DNA from: Metopolophium dirhodum
Taxonomy: Eukaryota > Arthropoda > Insecta > Hemiptera > Aphididae
Direction of reading: 5' to 3'
Length of the DNA stretch: 64,000 nucleotides
Assembly (NCBI RefSeq): GCF_019925205.1
Contig: NC_083566.1
Span: 682,001 to 746,000, forward strand
Each line of letters opens with the position of its first letter. Positions within the stretch are counted from its first letter, which is position 1. The translations under genes were made by a program, and so were the position numbers. Shown here one piece after another: positions 1-14,262 of this stretch. Under the pieces are notes generated by a model. That model was not told where the DNA came from. It ran no database searches and was given only the letters and a program-made list of their open reading frames with translations.

Positions 1-560
1 TTTTTTTGCATGCTTAATTAATGGTACTTTCAAAAAGTCGGTTTTTCCTTTAAAATTTTCTTTGAAACTTATGGTCAAAAATTCAAAATCGTGTTTTCAA
101 GTTTAAAAACTAAAAAAGTAAATAACATTTTTATTTGTTTTGTTAATGTGAGTTTTTTATTATCAGAAATTACCTATCGTATTTACTTTTTATGTTATTA
201 TTAATACAGTAATAATATTATGAATAATTATAAATATTATATGGAGTTTATTTCCGTAATAAAAATTATTATTATTAATGAAAAAAAAATCGATGGGGTG
301 ACGGGTTGGAACTTTTAAAGTTTAAACTAATTCTGACGTCCGACCGATAAATTCTGATTGTACCTTCTTAACTCGTCGAAATACATATAGGTTCCGAAAA
401 ATATTCCCAAAACAACTTAAAAGCTAAACTGCATTAATGCTAACTTTTTTTTCTATTTTACTGAATTTATTTAAGAGATGTAACCAAGGACACAATATGT
501 AAACTATTTTTATATTTTATAAAATAACGAAAAACACACTCAACTATATTTAATATCAAA
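1..560. other. AT-rich 5' flank, nothing recognised
   Basis: Very AT-rich sequence with no convincing open frame, repeat end or RNA gene. It would contain the promoter of the small gene whose ATG is at 561, but I see no clear TATA or initiator element. Confidence 0.4.
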
Positions 561-1364
561 ATGTCCTCTGTGACTGATACCGCAGAAGTAATTCTCGTAT
601 TTTATTACTTACACCATTTGCATTCTTAAAAATTTAAGGAATAAAATATAACAATTTTATTTCAGATCGTAAGAACCGAAGTTGAGAACCCAAAACAAAG
701 TACGTCTGAACGCCATGGAGACGTTTTAATTGGTGGGTGTCAATACAGTAAAACGGATAAACCAAAGCCAGAATTATTATCAGAAAACTTACCTAGAACA
801 AAACTTTCTGGTGTGAAATCAAACTTATACAATCCAGTTCAAAGTACATTTCGAAGGCGTGATATTGAAAACGTACAAGGAAAACTCAGTGATGAACTTT
901 CGGGGAGTACATTACCACCAGGATTGGGTATAAATGATATATTTATAAGATATAAATATTGTTTTAGTTAAATAAATTATAAAGGACATTCCTATTTGCC
1001 CTATTCTTCATCTTCAAGCTCAGTAGGACAAACATATTAAGTTATCAGAATATTCAATCATTACATACAACACAATTTGATCGGTATTTTATTAGAAAAT
1101 CTTAATTAAAATGCATTTTAATTTAACTTTTTAGTCGCATTGCCAAATTATAATGATCACAAGTTTGATCCACCGCAGATAGTTTTTCCAGGATATGATA
1201 TTTTACCCTTGCCACTAAATAAAGAATACCAAAATAAAACTACTGATGAATTGTCGTTTTTGAGACATAAAGATATGTCTGATTTGTGGAAGAAATTTAT
1301 AGACAGCGTACCTATGTCCAAAACCAGGATGACTCATATTCCAACAAATAAGTATAATAATTAA
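561..1364 (+). CDS. Small three-exon gene, function unknown
   Basis: Three exons join in frame: 561-587, 666-927 and 1135-1364, with introns GTAATT...TTTCAG and GTATAA...TTTTAG. The product is 172 residues, starts MSSVTDTAE and ends THIPTNKYNN. Exon phases (0, then 1) agree and there are no internal stops. I do not recognise the family. The protein is hydrophilic with no signal peptide, membrane segment or zinc motif. It has a PPQIVFPGYDILPLP stretch near the middle and a charged DLWKKF segment near the C terminus. An AATAAA lies at 1430-1435, about 70 nt after the stop, which fits a real 3' end. The ATG was chosen because it is the only one opening a frame into a good donor upstream of exon 2; further upstream exons cannot be excluded. 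Confidence 0.6.
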
Positions 1365-4300
1365 AGTTATATTTAATTAAAATTTGAACAAAACCAATAA
1401 TATAAGATAAAATAAGTTATTTAAAAAAAAATAAAATGTTATTGTTATCTATTTTTAATACACGTTTTATAGTTAATACCTACTGAAAACGTAACTACAC
1501 ATTTAAAATTATAAATTATTCAGCATTATTAATTTATTATATTATAACAATTATAAAAATACATATTTAAAATAATAAACGACTGAACATAAAAGATACC
1601 AGCTATCTCTAATTTTTAAATGTATATCTATTATTTAAATTTTATTCTGATTTCTGAGTTTAAATTTCAAAACAATTTCAAACAACAAAAAATACGATAA
1701 TATGTTACTGGGTTATAAGACGTTAAAGCTATGAGTTATAGCTCATACAGTTGTAGTCACTTATAGTCGTATACACTCATACATTCACTTTTTTTTTGTA
1801 ATAATTTGAGTATATTTTAAACAATAATTGTAACATTATATTATTATATCCAATTCAAAGCACAAACATACTATAGGTTTGGTAACAAAACAATTTCCTA
1901 TATAGGTACATAATTTAAAAAAAATATTATTTATAAAATAATATAAACTTAAACGTCCGTAAAGAGAATTAGTAAAAATTAATAAAATTTATTAATAGAT
2001 ATTTTTTTTGTTTATTTAGAGATTTTCGTTTTCATAACTATGTGGTGAAATACATGAAAAAAGACTAATGCACGCAAAAACCGTCAAATTTTCATATGAA
2101 GAAATAGTTCAGTCTTATGAAACAAAACAATATTTGTATCATGAACTTTTGCGCTATCTATTAAACAACATGCATAACTTTTGTTGCTTTGTCTTAATCA
2201 TCTACAGATGGAGCTTGTTAATATATTTGAACTACTAAATTTTTCATATTATTATGACTGTAAACATAAAAAATTAGTATAGTTCTTTTTTTTTTATTAA
2301 ACTATATAGTTTAACCTTTACTTATTGGTTTCAAGTTTGTATTATGTTTAAGAAAAAGTAGGTATAGGTACAATTTATTTTTTAAAGATATTATAATCCC
2401 ATTTATTCTAAACTTCTGACTCATTGAAGTACTCGTGTATCTACCTACGTAAATTTCAACTTAAGTTTTTTATATAATAGTACCTACTGTATTATATTAA
2501 TCATTGGGGGGACGGGAAATGGGGGATGAATCGGTAGATCCGACCACTAGACCACATTTATTTTTTATTTAATTTTTGCAATGCATTCCAAGAAAATAAT
2601 TATGCATGGATGAATATTTTTCTAATGCCGAAAAGTCACGAGTCCGTATAGTAGTTTGCGATATTTTTCGATGAATGTAAAAATATAAAGTAACAATAAT
2701 AAATAAGGACTAATGTTCTAATGCCCAGTGTTAATATTATAAGGAAATAAACATGGAATGTTCAGATTCTAAATTTATATAGGTACCTATAATATATATA
2801 CACCATATAAGTATTATATATTAATATTACACAATTACAAAAATTGTATAATAATACCTATCATAGCTAAACTCTTTATTATATAGTATATTAGTATATA
2901 GCCTAACCGGCCGAACGGTCACGCATAGTGATAAGGCAAGAATCGAAAAAAAGAGTTTACCTTATTGGCATACACATATTATGTGTCAGCAGAATGGCGA
3001 TGTATTAAAATGATGTCAGATGAAATAATGGATGAGTAAAGTCAAGAAAAAAATGAAAGGTTGGATTTTGTGTTATGATGATTATTACAAATAATAAAAT
3101 AAAGTAGGTAATAATAATTAATAACATTTAATACCACAAATTATATATTTTGTAAGTATATGGGTACAATTTGTTTTAGTAAAAAAAATTTTATCTTTCA
3201 AGTAGGTAAAGATTCATTAGGTAGGTACTCTTCGTGATATAATATTATTAAGATATCACAGTTTTACGGCAACTTTAGTGTGGGAGGGAGTGGGGGGTTT
3301 TGGGAAGGCGGAGCTCAAATATATCTCCCCCAGACCAAATCCTAAATTTTCTATTTGAAACTTTCAGCGAAGTGTGCTGTGTGCAGTATCAGATCACACG
3401 TCATAATTGAACATGTGAGATAATTATTTTTAAATTTTTAATTCGAAAAAAATTGTTAATTACAATTTATATATTATATATATTATGTATAGGTATGTAT
3501 GCATACATGCAATACATTTCAGTACATTTAACTTAAATCAATTACCTACTTATAACATAATATTAATTATATAATTTTATTTTATTTTGTTTTTAATTAT
3601 AATATTTATATTTCTAATTTGTCTATGCTATCCAGGGTGATTTTCCATTAATTTTAATTCTGATTTTTGTAATTTATAAATATTAATATGAACCATATTT
3701 TGAATTTTCAAATACTTATATTTTGTGTATCAGAGCCTGTACACCAACTTTTTTTTTTCAAATAAGAATCAATTGTCTGTACATTATTAAGAAGATGATT
3801 TTTTGAAAATGTTGATTTACCCAAATCGATATTTAAACAAATATTTTTTGAGTTATATATCTTTGTGTATACAAAAATTAAAATAATAGGTTAATCTGGA
3901 GGATGTCGGGGATATTTTTTTTTTCGGGATTATTTGAAATTATAATAATTAGATAATATAAACATTCTATAACTTGTAAATTTTTTTATTAAGTATTATA
4001 AGCACTGGATGAAAATATATAACATACATTTTATATTGTTTTAGAACCATTTTAAAGGATTAATTACTATTATCCTTGGTATAGAATATAGATAGAGGTA
4101 CATTTTAATAACTCTGAAACCACTCGTTCAAATGTTGACTTAAATAGTTAAATGCATGAACATTTTCAAAAAAAATCACTGGCTAAAAATGTACAATAAA
4201 AAGATTGGTTCTCAATTGAAAAAAAAGAACCTTGTAGTATCGCCACAGCCCATCAAAACATTTAAAAATATGATCTTGAAGTAGGTATATTGAAAAATAA

Positions 4301-5880
4301 TTAATTAATTAAAAACAGGGGGGACAGGGGGAACATGCTTGGTAAATCACTCTGTATAATTCAGCTGAAATAATAAACAAAAAATTTAAACATAAATAAT
4401 GCGTTTGCGTGAAGTAAATTAGAACTACAATAATATTTTATTCCCGTACTGCTGTTGATTACATCACAAACATTTCATTTTTATTTTTGTATGATAATAT
4501 GGCAAAAACTGCATTCAAAAACCCGGCCAATATTATAAATGTTTAACCGATAAATTGAGGTTACCGCAAAACCGATAAAATGAATGTAAATTGTAAATTA
4601 TTGCGTGATAACAATAAACGGTCCCTACTATAATATTATGTAAGACTAATATTTAATTAAAATTAGTCATAGTCTAAAGTTGGGTACATTTCAGTATTCG
4701 TACAGTGATATCATTACGCTTATTTTATTTTTAAAATTACGAATGTTTATATTTGGTTGATAGTGAAAATATTTAAAATAAGTGCATATACAATAATAAT
4801 ACATTAAATTTGATATGTTTGTATTATTTTTGCAATTTTACCAAGATGTTTAGGTAGGATTTTGGAAATGATCCATCAAATTGTATGTATTTTTGTGACT
4901 ATGTCGTACAGTGTAGAATTTTTTTAGAATACTCGTGTTTTCAATGCGAAGATTGTTGTACATATTTGATAAAATTTTAATGATTTTCAAAACTATTTAT
5001 AAAAAAATTACAACGTATCAATTTAAAACGATTTACTTATTGTGTTATTATAAAAAGGCTCGCTGATTTAAACTTTAGTCCCCCGCTAAGTTCTCCAAAC
5101 AGTTTTGCTTAATGGTTTTAAACTTTTTGGTGTCCAAAACATACACAAACATTCAGTAATAATCATATTTAAGTAAAATTTTTAGCTTTATAGAAAATTT
5201 AAATGCAATGAATGTAATAAGTAAATGCAAGTTTTTTACCGTTGTATCTTTAAAAAACAATAATTAGGTAATGTAGTTTTCTCTAATAATAAATGTAAGT
5301 ATAAATTTAATATGTTCCCATATTATATGAATACTTCATAAACAAATAATAATAATAATAATAATAACACATAAGCAAGTTAACAATATGAATAGTTCAC
5401 TTTTTGATTATTCACTGCAGTTAGCGGACGAGTAAAAACTAGTGGGCGGCCAGATGTGGTTCTTAGTTTAGAGACTCCTTTTGTAATAGTGTATACAATT
5501 GGAACGATAAAATTATGTTTTCAATATAGGGTCAATTTTATGTCTTTGTTTTTCTGTTGATCATTAAAAACATTGTAATTATTATCAACGAAAGTGTGCA
5601 TAAATTATTTACTATGGAATTGTTTTTTTCTTACATTAAAGATTAAAGTATAAATTATATAGGTTTGATTATTTTGGGGTCTTGAAAATATATTAATGTA
5701 GCGACTTGGGTTGGAGTCTTAGAGTACCAGTCGTCCCAGTGCCTGCAGTAGATTATGATATATTTTTCTTGCAGTATTAAAATATTATGCGATAGGTCTA
5801 TTTTTGTAAAATAAAATACTAAAATATCATTACTCGTTATAGTTAATTGTGAGAGGTCTTTTTACAATATTGTAATGTTT
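1365..5880. other. Intergenic, AT-rich, no gene seen
   Basis: About 4.5 kb with no supportable coding exon. It contains an (AAT)n microsatellite at about 5343-5368 and scattered homopolymer tracts. A slightly GC-richer stretch around 3280-3400 has no recognisable content. Confidence 0.4.
5343..5368. repeat. (AAT)n microsatellite
   Basis: Eight consecutive AAT units in intergenic DNA. Confidence 0.8.
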
Positions 5881-8800
5881 TAGATTCTGAGCGAAGCGAT
5901 GAATGTATTGATTCTACAATGATGTGTGTTTTTTTTTTTATTTTTTTATTTTTTTTTTTATTTATTTTTTTATTTTTTTTTTTATTTTTGTGTCTGTCAT
6001 CACCTTTTAGGACAGTAAAAGTGCTTGGATTTTCTTCAATAGTAACTTTTCTGATAGGAAAGTGAATCTAGTTGGTACTTTGGGGGGTCAAAAGTAAAAA
6101 TTTCCCAGTAGTTTTCACAAGCGACGTGAAAAACAAAAGAAAAATTAAGCAAAAACGGGAATTTTTACGCAAAATCTGTTTTCGAGAAAATCGATTTTGG
6201 TTTTTGGTGTAACTCTAAAACAAATGACCGTAGGGACATGAAATTTTGACTGAATGTTTATATTAGCATTTTCTATGCACCATAAAATTTACAAAATATT
6301 TTGACTCTTTTTGAGCTGTTTACGGCCATTGTCAGTTTTCAATTTTTTTAAGTTTTTTTTTCTATAAATATCAATAAAATTTTATCTGTTGAGTAAAAAA
6401 GCTTGAAAATTTAATAGAAGGCTCCCAGGTTATTGTTTCAAAGGCAGATGAAAAAAATTAAAAATCCTTAGTCACAGTTTTTAATTATAAGCATTTAAAG
6501 TTCAAATTTTGACAAAATACGGAAAAATCACGAAATATAGCAAATTATTTTGATGAGAATTCATAAAAAATTTTCTTTTTAAATCTAAGATTTGAAAATG
6601 TAATATAAGATTACTCATAAGTTTGTCTACCTTTATCAAAAAAAAAATGTCTAGAAGAAACTTAAATTAAATTTTTATGAGCGTCTGAAATTTATATTTT
6701 TACAACATTTGATATTTACTCGATTTCTCATGTAACAATTTTCTTATTTTATTGTAATTAAAAAACGAATGACTGTAGATACTTGAAAATTTCACTGAAT
6801 GTTATATTAGCATTTTCTATACACCATAAAATGTTGAAAATATTTTGACTCTTTTTGAGCTGTTTACGGACATTGTCAGTTTTTAATTTTAGATTCTGAG
6901 TGAAACGATGAATGTATTGATTTTACAATGATGTGTGTTTTTTTTTTATTTTTTTTTTTATTTTTTTTTTTATTTATTTTTTTATTTTTTTATTTTTGTG
7001 TCTGTGTACACGATAAGTAGTCGAAATAATGCTTCGATTTTCGACTTCAGTATCTTGTTCGATGGGAAAGTGAATATCGTTGGTGCATTGGGGAGGTCAA
7101 AATTTTAATTTCCCAGTAGTTTTCAAAAGCGATGTGAAAAACAAAAGAAAAATTAAGGAAAAACGGGAATTTTTACGCAAAATCGATTTTTAACAAAATC
7201 GATTTTGGTTATTGGTATAACTCTAAAACAAATGACCGTAGATGCATGAAATTTTCACTGGTTGTTTATATTTGCATTTTCTATACACAATACAATTTTG
7301 AAAATAATTTGACTTTTTTTGAACTGTTTACGGACATTGTCAGTTTTCAGTTTTTTTAAATTTTTTTTCTATAAATATCAATAAAATTTTATTTGTTGGG
7401 TAAAAAAGCTTGAAAATTTAATAGAAGGCTCCTAGGTTATTGTTTCAAAGGCAGATGAAAAAAATTAAAAATCCTTAGTCACAGTTTTTTTTTATACACG
7501 TTTAAAGTTCAAATCTTGAAAAAATACGGAAAAATCACGAAAATTTGCAAATTATTTTGAGTTAGAAATTCATAAAAAATTTTCTTTTTAAATCTAAGAT
7601 TTTAAAATCTAATACAAGATTCCTCATAAGTTTGTCTAACTTTATCAAAAAAAAAATTTCTACAAGAAAGTCAAATTAAATTTTTATGAGCGTTTTAAAT
7701 TCATATTTTTACAACATTAGATATTCACTCGATTTCTCATGTACCGATTTCCTTATTTTCTTGTAATTCAAAAACGAATAACTGTAGATACATGAAAATT
7801 TCACTGAATGTTTATATTAGCATTTCCTATACACCATACAATTTTGAAAATATTTTGACACTTTTTGAGCTGTTTACGGGCATTTTCAGTTTTCAATTTT
7901 TTTAGTTTTTTTTTCTATAAATATCAATAAAGTTTTATCTGTTGGGCCAAAAAGTGTAAAAATTTAATACAAGACTCCTGATATATTTTTACAATAGCAG
8001 TTGAAAAATATTGAAAATACATAGGCACAGTTTTTTTTTATAAGCATTTAAAGATCAAATTTGGACAGAATTTATCAAAATCTCGAAAATTATCAACCAT
8101 TGTAATTAATAAATTATAAAATGTTCAGTTTTTATAGCTAAGGATTGAAAATTTAAAACAAGATTCCATGTAAATAGATAATTCGGTTACCAAAAAATCT
8201 AAAAAATACACAAGCACAGTTTATTTGTATAGTCATTTTAAGTTCAAATTTGGACGAAATTACATAAAAACCTAGAATAACTATTTTAGTTATTTTGTTG
8301 TGATTGTATAATATTATTCGTGGGCACTTGAAACTTCTAATTTGTAATATTTTTATCGATATATTATGATGATAGTATCACGGTTTGTTGTTGATGTATA
8401 ACGCGTTATATGTACCTAATGGATATTGTGATATGATTAATTTGGAATTTATTATAGGTCAATTTTTTTTTTAATACCATAGATAAGTGTATAATATGTC
8501 TTATACCTAGACTGACATATCGTCTCCACTCAGAATCGTTTTTCTTATACAATGATATATCATTGAATTCAAATTTAATACCATCCATTATACAGTGACC
8601 CACTTGTAACCTACAGTACAGCAGAGCGACATCCACTTGCCCACCTTTTTTTAGTTTTTTTTCTATAAATATCAATAAATTTTTATTTGTTGGGTAAAAA
8701 AGCATGAAAATTTAATATAATGCTCCTGATATATCGTTCTAATAGCAGTTGAAAACATTAAAAATATATAGGCACAATTTTTTTTTATAAGCATTTAAAG

Positions 8801-9130
8801 TTCAAATTTTGACAACATTTATCAAATTTATAATTTATTAATTATTTTGGAGTTAAAAATTTATAAATTTTTAACTTTTATGGCTAAGGATTGAAAATGT
8901 AAAACAAGGCTCCACGTAAATAGGTTATATATAAATTACTTTATTCACAATAATATCATCAAATATACTTGGTAATACCATAGGCTGACTGACCGTTTTC
9001 GCTCAGAATCGTTTTTCTTATACAATGATATTATATCATTGAATTCAAATTTAACACCATCCATTACAGTGACCCACTTGTAACCTACCGTACAGCAGAG
9101 TGACATCCACTTATCCACCTTTTTTTTTTT
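5881..9130 (+). repeat. Dispersed repeat family, composite copy
   Basis: The copy opens with TAGATTCTGAGCGAAGCGAT at 5881. It runs through T-rich tracts and a body in which blocks such as AAAATCGATTTTGG and GAGCTGTTTACGG recur. The opening motif recurs at about 6889, so two 5' units are stacked. The opposite end occurs twice, at 8519-8650 and 8990-9120: CTCAGAATCGTTTTTCTTATAC, a hairpin, then CAGTGACCCACTTGTAACCTA and a CCACCTTTTTT end. The outer GATTCTGAGCG and inner CGCTCAGAATC are inverted complements of each other. No coding capacity was found, so it looks non-autonomous. The class is not established. Confidence 0.75.
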
Positions 9131-9410
9131 GCATGATGTTTTTATATTTATTAAGTGAATATATATTATAGTGGTGTGGGGGAATCGCCCTCAAGGGTTA
9201 CTTTTCATGTAATATCATGTAGGGGCTACAGCTCTCCCCCTTACATATTTTAGCTATAGTTGCGCCACCCCTTGTTATTTTTTTTTAATATTCATAAATA
9301 AGGTAGTAAAAATAAAACCTGAATAGTATGTCGAACCATATAAACTATACAACAATATAAGTATTAAGTATATAACTAAATATAAACATTAATAATAAAC
9401 AATCTTTCTT
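9131..9410. other. Spacer between repeat copies
   Basis: Contains GTGGTGTGGGGG at about 9172 and GCGCCACCCC at about 9263, loosely resembling inverted ends of a small DNA element, but I could not pair them convincingly. Confidence 0.25.
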
Positions 9411-10332
9411 AGATTTTGAGCGGAGCAATGAATGTGTTGATTTTACAATGATGTGTGTTTTTTAAAAAAAATTTTGTGTTTGTTGCCACCGTTTGGGGCA
9501 GTAAAACTGCTTTAATTTACTTCAGCAGTATCTTGTTCGATGGGAAAATGAATCTAGTTGGTGCATTCGGGAGGTCAAAATTTAAAATTCCCAATACTTT
9601 TCAAAAGTGCCAGAAAAAACCACATAAAAATTAAGGAAAACGGGAATTTTTACACAAAATTGCAAAATTTTTTCTTTTTAAATCTTAGATTTTAAAACGT
9701 AATACAAGACTCCTTAAAAACTAATCTACCTTTATCAGAAAAAAATGTGTATAAGAAAATCAAATTAAATTTTTATGAGCGTTTGAAGTTCATATTTTTA
9801 CAACATTGGATATTCACTTGATTTCTCATGTAGTGATTTTCTTATTTTGTTGTAATTCAAAAACAAATAACCGTCGACCCTTTAAATTTATATCGCATAT
9901 TTATTTTATCAATTTCTATACTTGATAACATCAAGGCTCTTAATGTATTGTTACAATAGCAGTTTAAAAATATTAAAAATACATGGGCACGATTTTTTTT
10001 ATAAGCATTTTAAGTTCGATTTTCGACAACATTTATCAAATTTAAAATTTAAAAATTTATAAAATGTTCAAATTTTATAGCTAAAGATTGAAAATTTAAA
10101 ACAAGGTTCCTGCACGTAAACAGGTTACCTATATATTATAAATTACTTTATTCGCAATAATATCATCAAATATACTTAGTAATATCATAGGCTGACTGAC
10201 CGTCTTCGCTCAGAATCATTTTTCTTATACAATGATATTATAATATCATTGAATTCAAATTTAACACTATCCATTACAGTGACCCACTTGTAACCTCTGT
10301 ACAGTAGAGCGATACCCAATTGTCCACCTTTT
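9411..10332 (+). repeat. Dispersed repeat family, internally deleted copy
   Basis: Starts with TTAGATTTTGAGCGGAGCAATG and ends with CGCTCAGAATCATTTTTCTT, the hairpin around CAATGATATTATAATATCATTG, then CAGTGACCCACTTGTAACCT and TCCACCTTTT. It is the same family as 5881-9130, with much of the body missing. Confidence 0.75.
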
Positions 10333-10737
10333 ATTTTCAAACAATATTATTGGAAAGTATAGGTGGTTAAAAAACCCGGTTAAAAGTATTAGGTATAGAG
10401 TGTAAAATGCTTATGCCTGTTCCTAGATGTCCAGAACGTAAACCATATTCTGAAACAAGAGAGATTTTATGCATAGGACAGTTATCCATTACATTTTCTT
10501 GTGAAAGAGGGTAACCACCGTAGTTTTTGTTGAAGTCGATTGTAAGTCATGTATTATAGGTACGTCGTCATTAAATAAATCATTGTAATATAATATGTGT
10601 TAAGATTTGAATTCAGATAATCAATGATAAAACATTGCATACAAAAACGTTTCTAAACGGAGACAGTTCATCATCAGCCCACTATTATATAAATATATTT
10701 CTATTATAATTATTACAGTAATTTATCAAAAAAAAAA

Positions 10738-11052
10738 AATCTAAAAACATTGAAAATGTCAAATATGTTTAAGTATAGCTCAAAAAGCATTAAAATATTT
10801 TGTAAATTGTATTGTGTATAAAAATACTAATCTAAATATTTGGTGTAAATTTCAAGTATCTACACTTATTAGTTTTTGAGTTACATCAAAAATACAATTT
10901 TCTGACCTCTCTAAAGAACAAACCAGATCCATTTTGCTACTGACTACACCTTCAAAGTTTAAGATCGAAGCAATTTTTTAACTATAAATCGTGTACACAT
11001 ACACAAAAAAACACGTTATAGTAAAATCAATACATTCATCGTTCAGCTCAAT
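10738..11052 (-). repeat. Dispersed repeat family, 5' fragment, inverted
   Basis: Reads as the reverse complement of the family's first part: a TATTAGCATTTTCTA-like block in reverse, ACCTCTCTAAAG, then AATCAATACATTCATCGTTCAGCTC at the right end. Divergent from the other copies. Confidence 0.55.
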
Positions 11053-14000
11053 CTTAAATATACATAAATATTATAAATACCACTGTGAGTTTTGAATAAC
11101 ATTAAATCACTTCAAAGTTTTAAATAAGTTCTAACGTAATAAGTATTCAAATATAAATACATTTTTAAATGACCCGTTCTCAAACTTTCTTTATGTTGTT
11201 TTGATTACAATTTTAAAATTTGATACTTAACATATTCTACTTAAAAATATATATAATGAAACGGTTATGACATTTTATTGTTAAAAATATTACTTTATAC
11301 TTAAAAATAGTTAATTTTTTTCGCTATGCTAGAATGCTGATTCTTTATAAAAATCTTAAAATAGATCAAAAAAGTCATGTATACAGTATGCATGCTGTTC
11401 AATGTTGGATGTAACTGTATGAAAGATGTTAGACGCATTCGAATAAAAATAAAAGAATAAAAGATAAACAACAAAAAAAATTAGACATGGTTTACACATG
11501 AAGTCATGAAAGTAGGTCACTGATTGATACCTACATAGGATTATAATACGAACCTGTGGCGAAACAAACTTTTTCTATACCTACTCGCAGTTGAATATTA
11601 TGAGTTGAATGTAAAACTTTGGCGTTTAATATTGTTAATTAAACAAATATAATTTTTAGACTTAAATAGTTATACCTAATATATATATATATATCTAAAT
11701 ACTATGCCGTATTATCTATATAATAATATCTTAAAAACTAATATATATTTTTAATTTTTAATTTGTTGAAACTTACAAATATTATATTATCAGAAATAAC
11801 ATTTACACACTTTGTTTACCTCATGACAAGTCAATATTTTAGATTTATTTAAAAAGCCGGTTAGGTTAGGCTTTTAGGTGTACACTGTACAGTGTTTAAT
11901 GCCTATAGTTGTCCTAATTATTAAGTTTATAATGAGTTTTTAAAAATATAAATATTTAAAAAGTCAAAATTAATTTACACTTGAAGTTTTTCATGATGTA
12001 ACTATCAGACATTTAAGAAAGTCCTCATCTTGCTTAACCTCTCACAAATCCCTTATTTTATATGATACAATAAAATTTTTTTTTCTGGTTGTAAATAAAT
12101 TTCGAACATTTCATACAATACCAATATACCACTGATTATTTCTATAATAATATTGTAAATATCTTTTTTTTTTTTAATTCCATGCAAGTCGCAGTAGTTT
12201 GTTTGATAAAACTCCCTAAATAGCAATACAAATTCTTTTTGGAAAATGCGATAATAGTTGCGTTAAAAATTTAAAAAATAATACACCACTAATATAATGT
12301 ACCGACTAGGTACCAAGGTATAGATTGACTTTATTAATGTACATTGCGAAAACAATTGTTTAGGTCTGTTTTATAAAATTTCTTGTGTTAATATATGGTA
12401 ATTATGAAGTATTAAATTTATGTTTTAACCAAATGTTATTGCATGTACCTACAATTTTTATGTGAAAACACAATATAAAAACCTAAAATCGTTTTTTTTT
12501 TCAATTTAATTTTATATAAGTAGATAATTTCAAATGTTATGTAGAGTAAGTAAGTAAAAATATAATAATCCCGATAAAAACAATAAATACAAATTTAAAA
12601 AAAGTATCTTAAGTCAACATATTATAGTATATTCCGTTCTGCACGTAAGTTGTTGTTTTAATAAAAAAAAAAACATTTGATTTGCCAAATGGGCGTGTTG
12701 AGACGTGACCACTCTCCAGAGCATCGGCTGTTACTATACAGAGGGGGAAGACAGACGTTCTAAGTTCCCGAAATAATTTTGTTACGAACCACTCGGTTGG
12801 GTTCGTGTTACGTCGAACCTTTTATAGACACCACCCAGTTGACTCAGAAAACCCCTACCCCACTCTATTCTGATGGGTCCCATAACACCTATATTCTGGC
12901 GCTACTCCAGGGGAAACACGGTAGCTCTTTAAATCCGATCCAAGATAAAATACCTAAGTAAATTAATTTTTTTTTTTTAACACAAACGAAAAAAAAATTG
13001 TATATATCAAGTAAAAATAAAAAAAAAATTTTAATTATACGTCTATATTATATAGTCACCAGCTATTAAATTTAATATATTAAGACGTAGGTACGCGTTC
13101 TATTTATCACGCAGTGTGCTCACATTATTCTATATTACAGTCGATACTCTGTAGGTTTATCATGTTATAATATAGTACTTATAATATATACTATCATATG
13201 AACCGCAAGTAATAATATCAATAACGACCGCATCTTGCGTAATTATTTCCAAGCAGACACCGATACCTTGTAAAAATCGAGCAAAATGTATAAATATACT
13301 AATGTCCCATGTTATTCCGCGACCGTTGTACGCCGTTTCAGTGAATATTTCAACGCCTACGGGGTCCACCGAGCCAGATTAGGCCCTTTGCGCCCCACTC
13401 CGTTCTATTTCTAGAGATGACAATACTGTGCTGCCGTGTGTAGTGTAGTGGACCCGTACAATATTTCAGGAATTCGTTATGATTATCCTGTTTATTTTTA
13501 ACAGTAGTCGTATCGATTTTGTTTTTTTCGTGTAGTCGAAATATTATAATAATAATATGTTTATCCCGTAATAATTCTGAAAAAACACAATAATATTACG
13601 ATAAAACTGTTATTTTCATCTCCGGTGAAAGCCATCGACAGTGAAATATAACCTTTGATTTTAATGTGTTATTTTTTATACTTCAAATCAAAATTACAAA
13701 TCTGCAAAACGACATTGAAATCAGACAATGTGAAAATGCTATCTTATGCCTCTGTTTCGATAGGAGTTGTAGACGTGTCGTGACTCGTGTTCAACATAAT
13801 CAATAATTAATATCAATATTTGTGTTTAATAATGCTTTAGTATTAACTTTTAAAGCTGAAATCTACTAATAAATATTCAGATATTCTAATAACTTTTCTA
13901 ACTGGAGAATGTCATTGTAAATTAAGTTTTATTTTTAAAATAGATAATAAACTTTATAATGATACGCCTATACATGTACAAATGTACAATTAATTCACTA

Positions 14001-14262
14001 ATTTTAATATATAAGATCACTGTAGTTGTCCCAGTAAATAAATTTCATATTAATATTTTTAAAAATCAATATTGTTTAATGAGTCGTGTTGTAAGATTTT
14101 TTCCTTCATTTCGTTCGGAATAAAAAAAAATAAACACGGTACTTAAACATTTAAGATGGCCTGGTGTGGAAAATGCTAATATAAATATTTGGTGGAAATT
14201 TCAAAATAAACCTATATGGTTTGTCGTTTTTGAGTTAGGTAAACCAAAAAAATTAATTTGAT
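11053..14262. other. Intergenic, includes a less AT-rich patch
   Basis: No gene could be supported. The stretch of about 12690-12960 and the one at 13300-13480 are clearly less AT-rich than their surroundings, with CpG-containing words such as GGGCGTGTTGAGACGTGACC. Only short open frames occur and none resembles a known family or has convincing splice sites. They could be a non-coding first exon, a CpG-rich promoter or an old insert. Confidence 0.35.

Noticed and set aside
5343..5368. Possible CRISPR-like array
   Set aside because: Plain trinucleotide microsatellite in an animal genome; no spacers.
5881..9130. Helitron interpretation of the dispersed repeat because of the 3' hairpin
   Set aside because: The hairpin lies about 100 bp from the end rather than about 10 bp, and no TC...CTRR ends are evident.
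12779..12961. 60-codon frame in the GC-richer patch
   Set aside because: No homology, no start context and no splice sites; composition effect.
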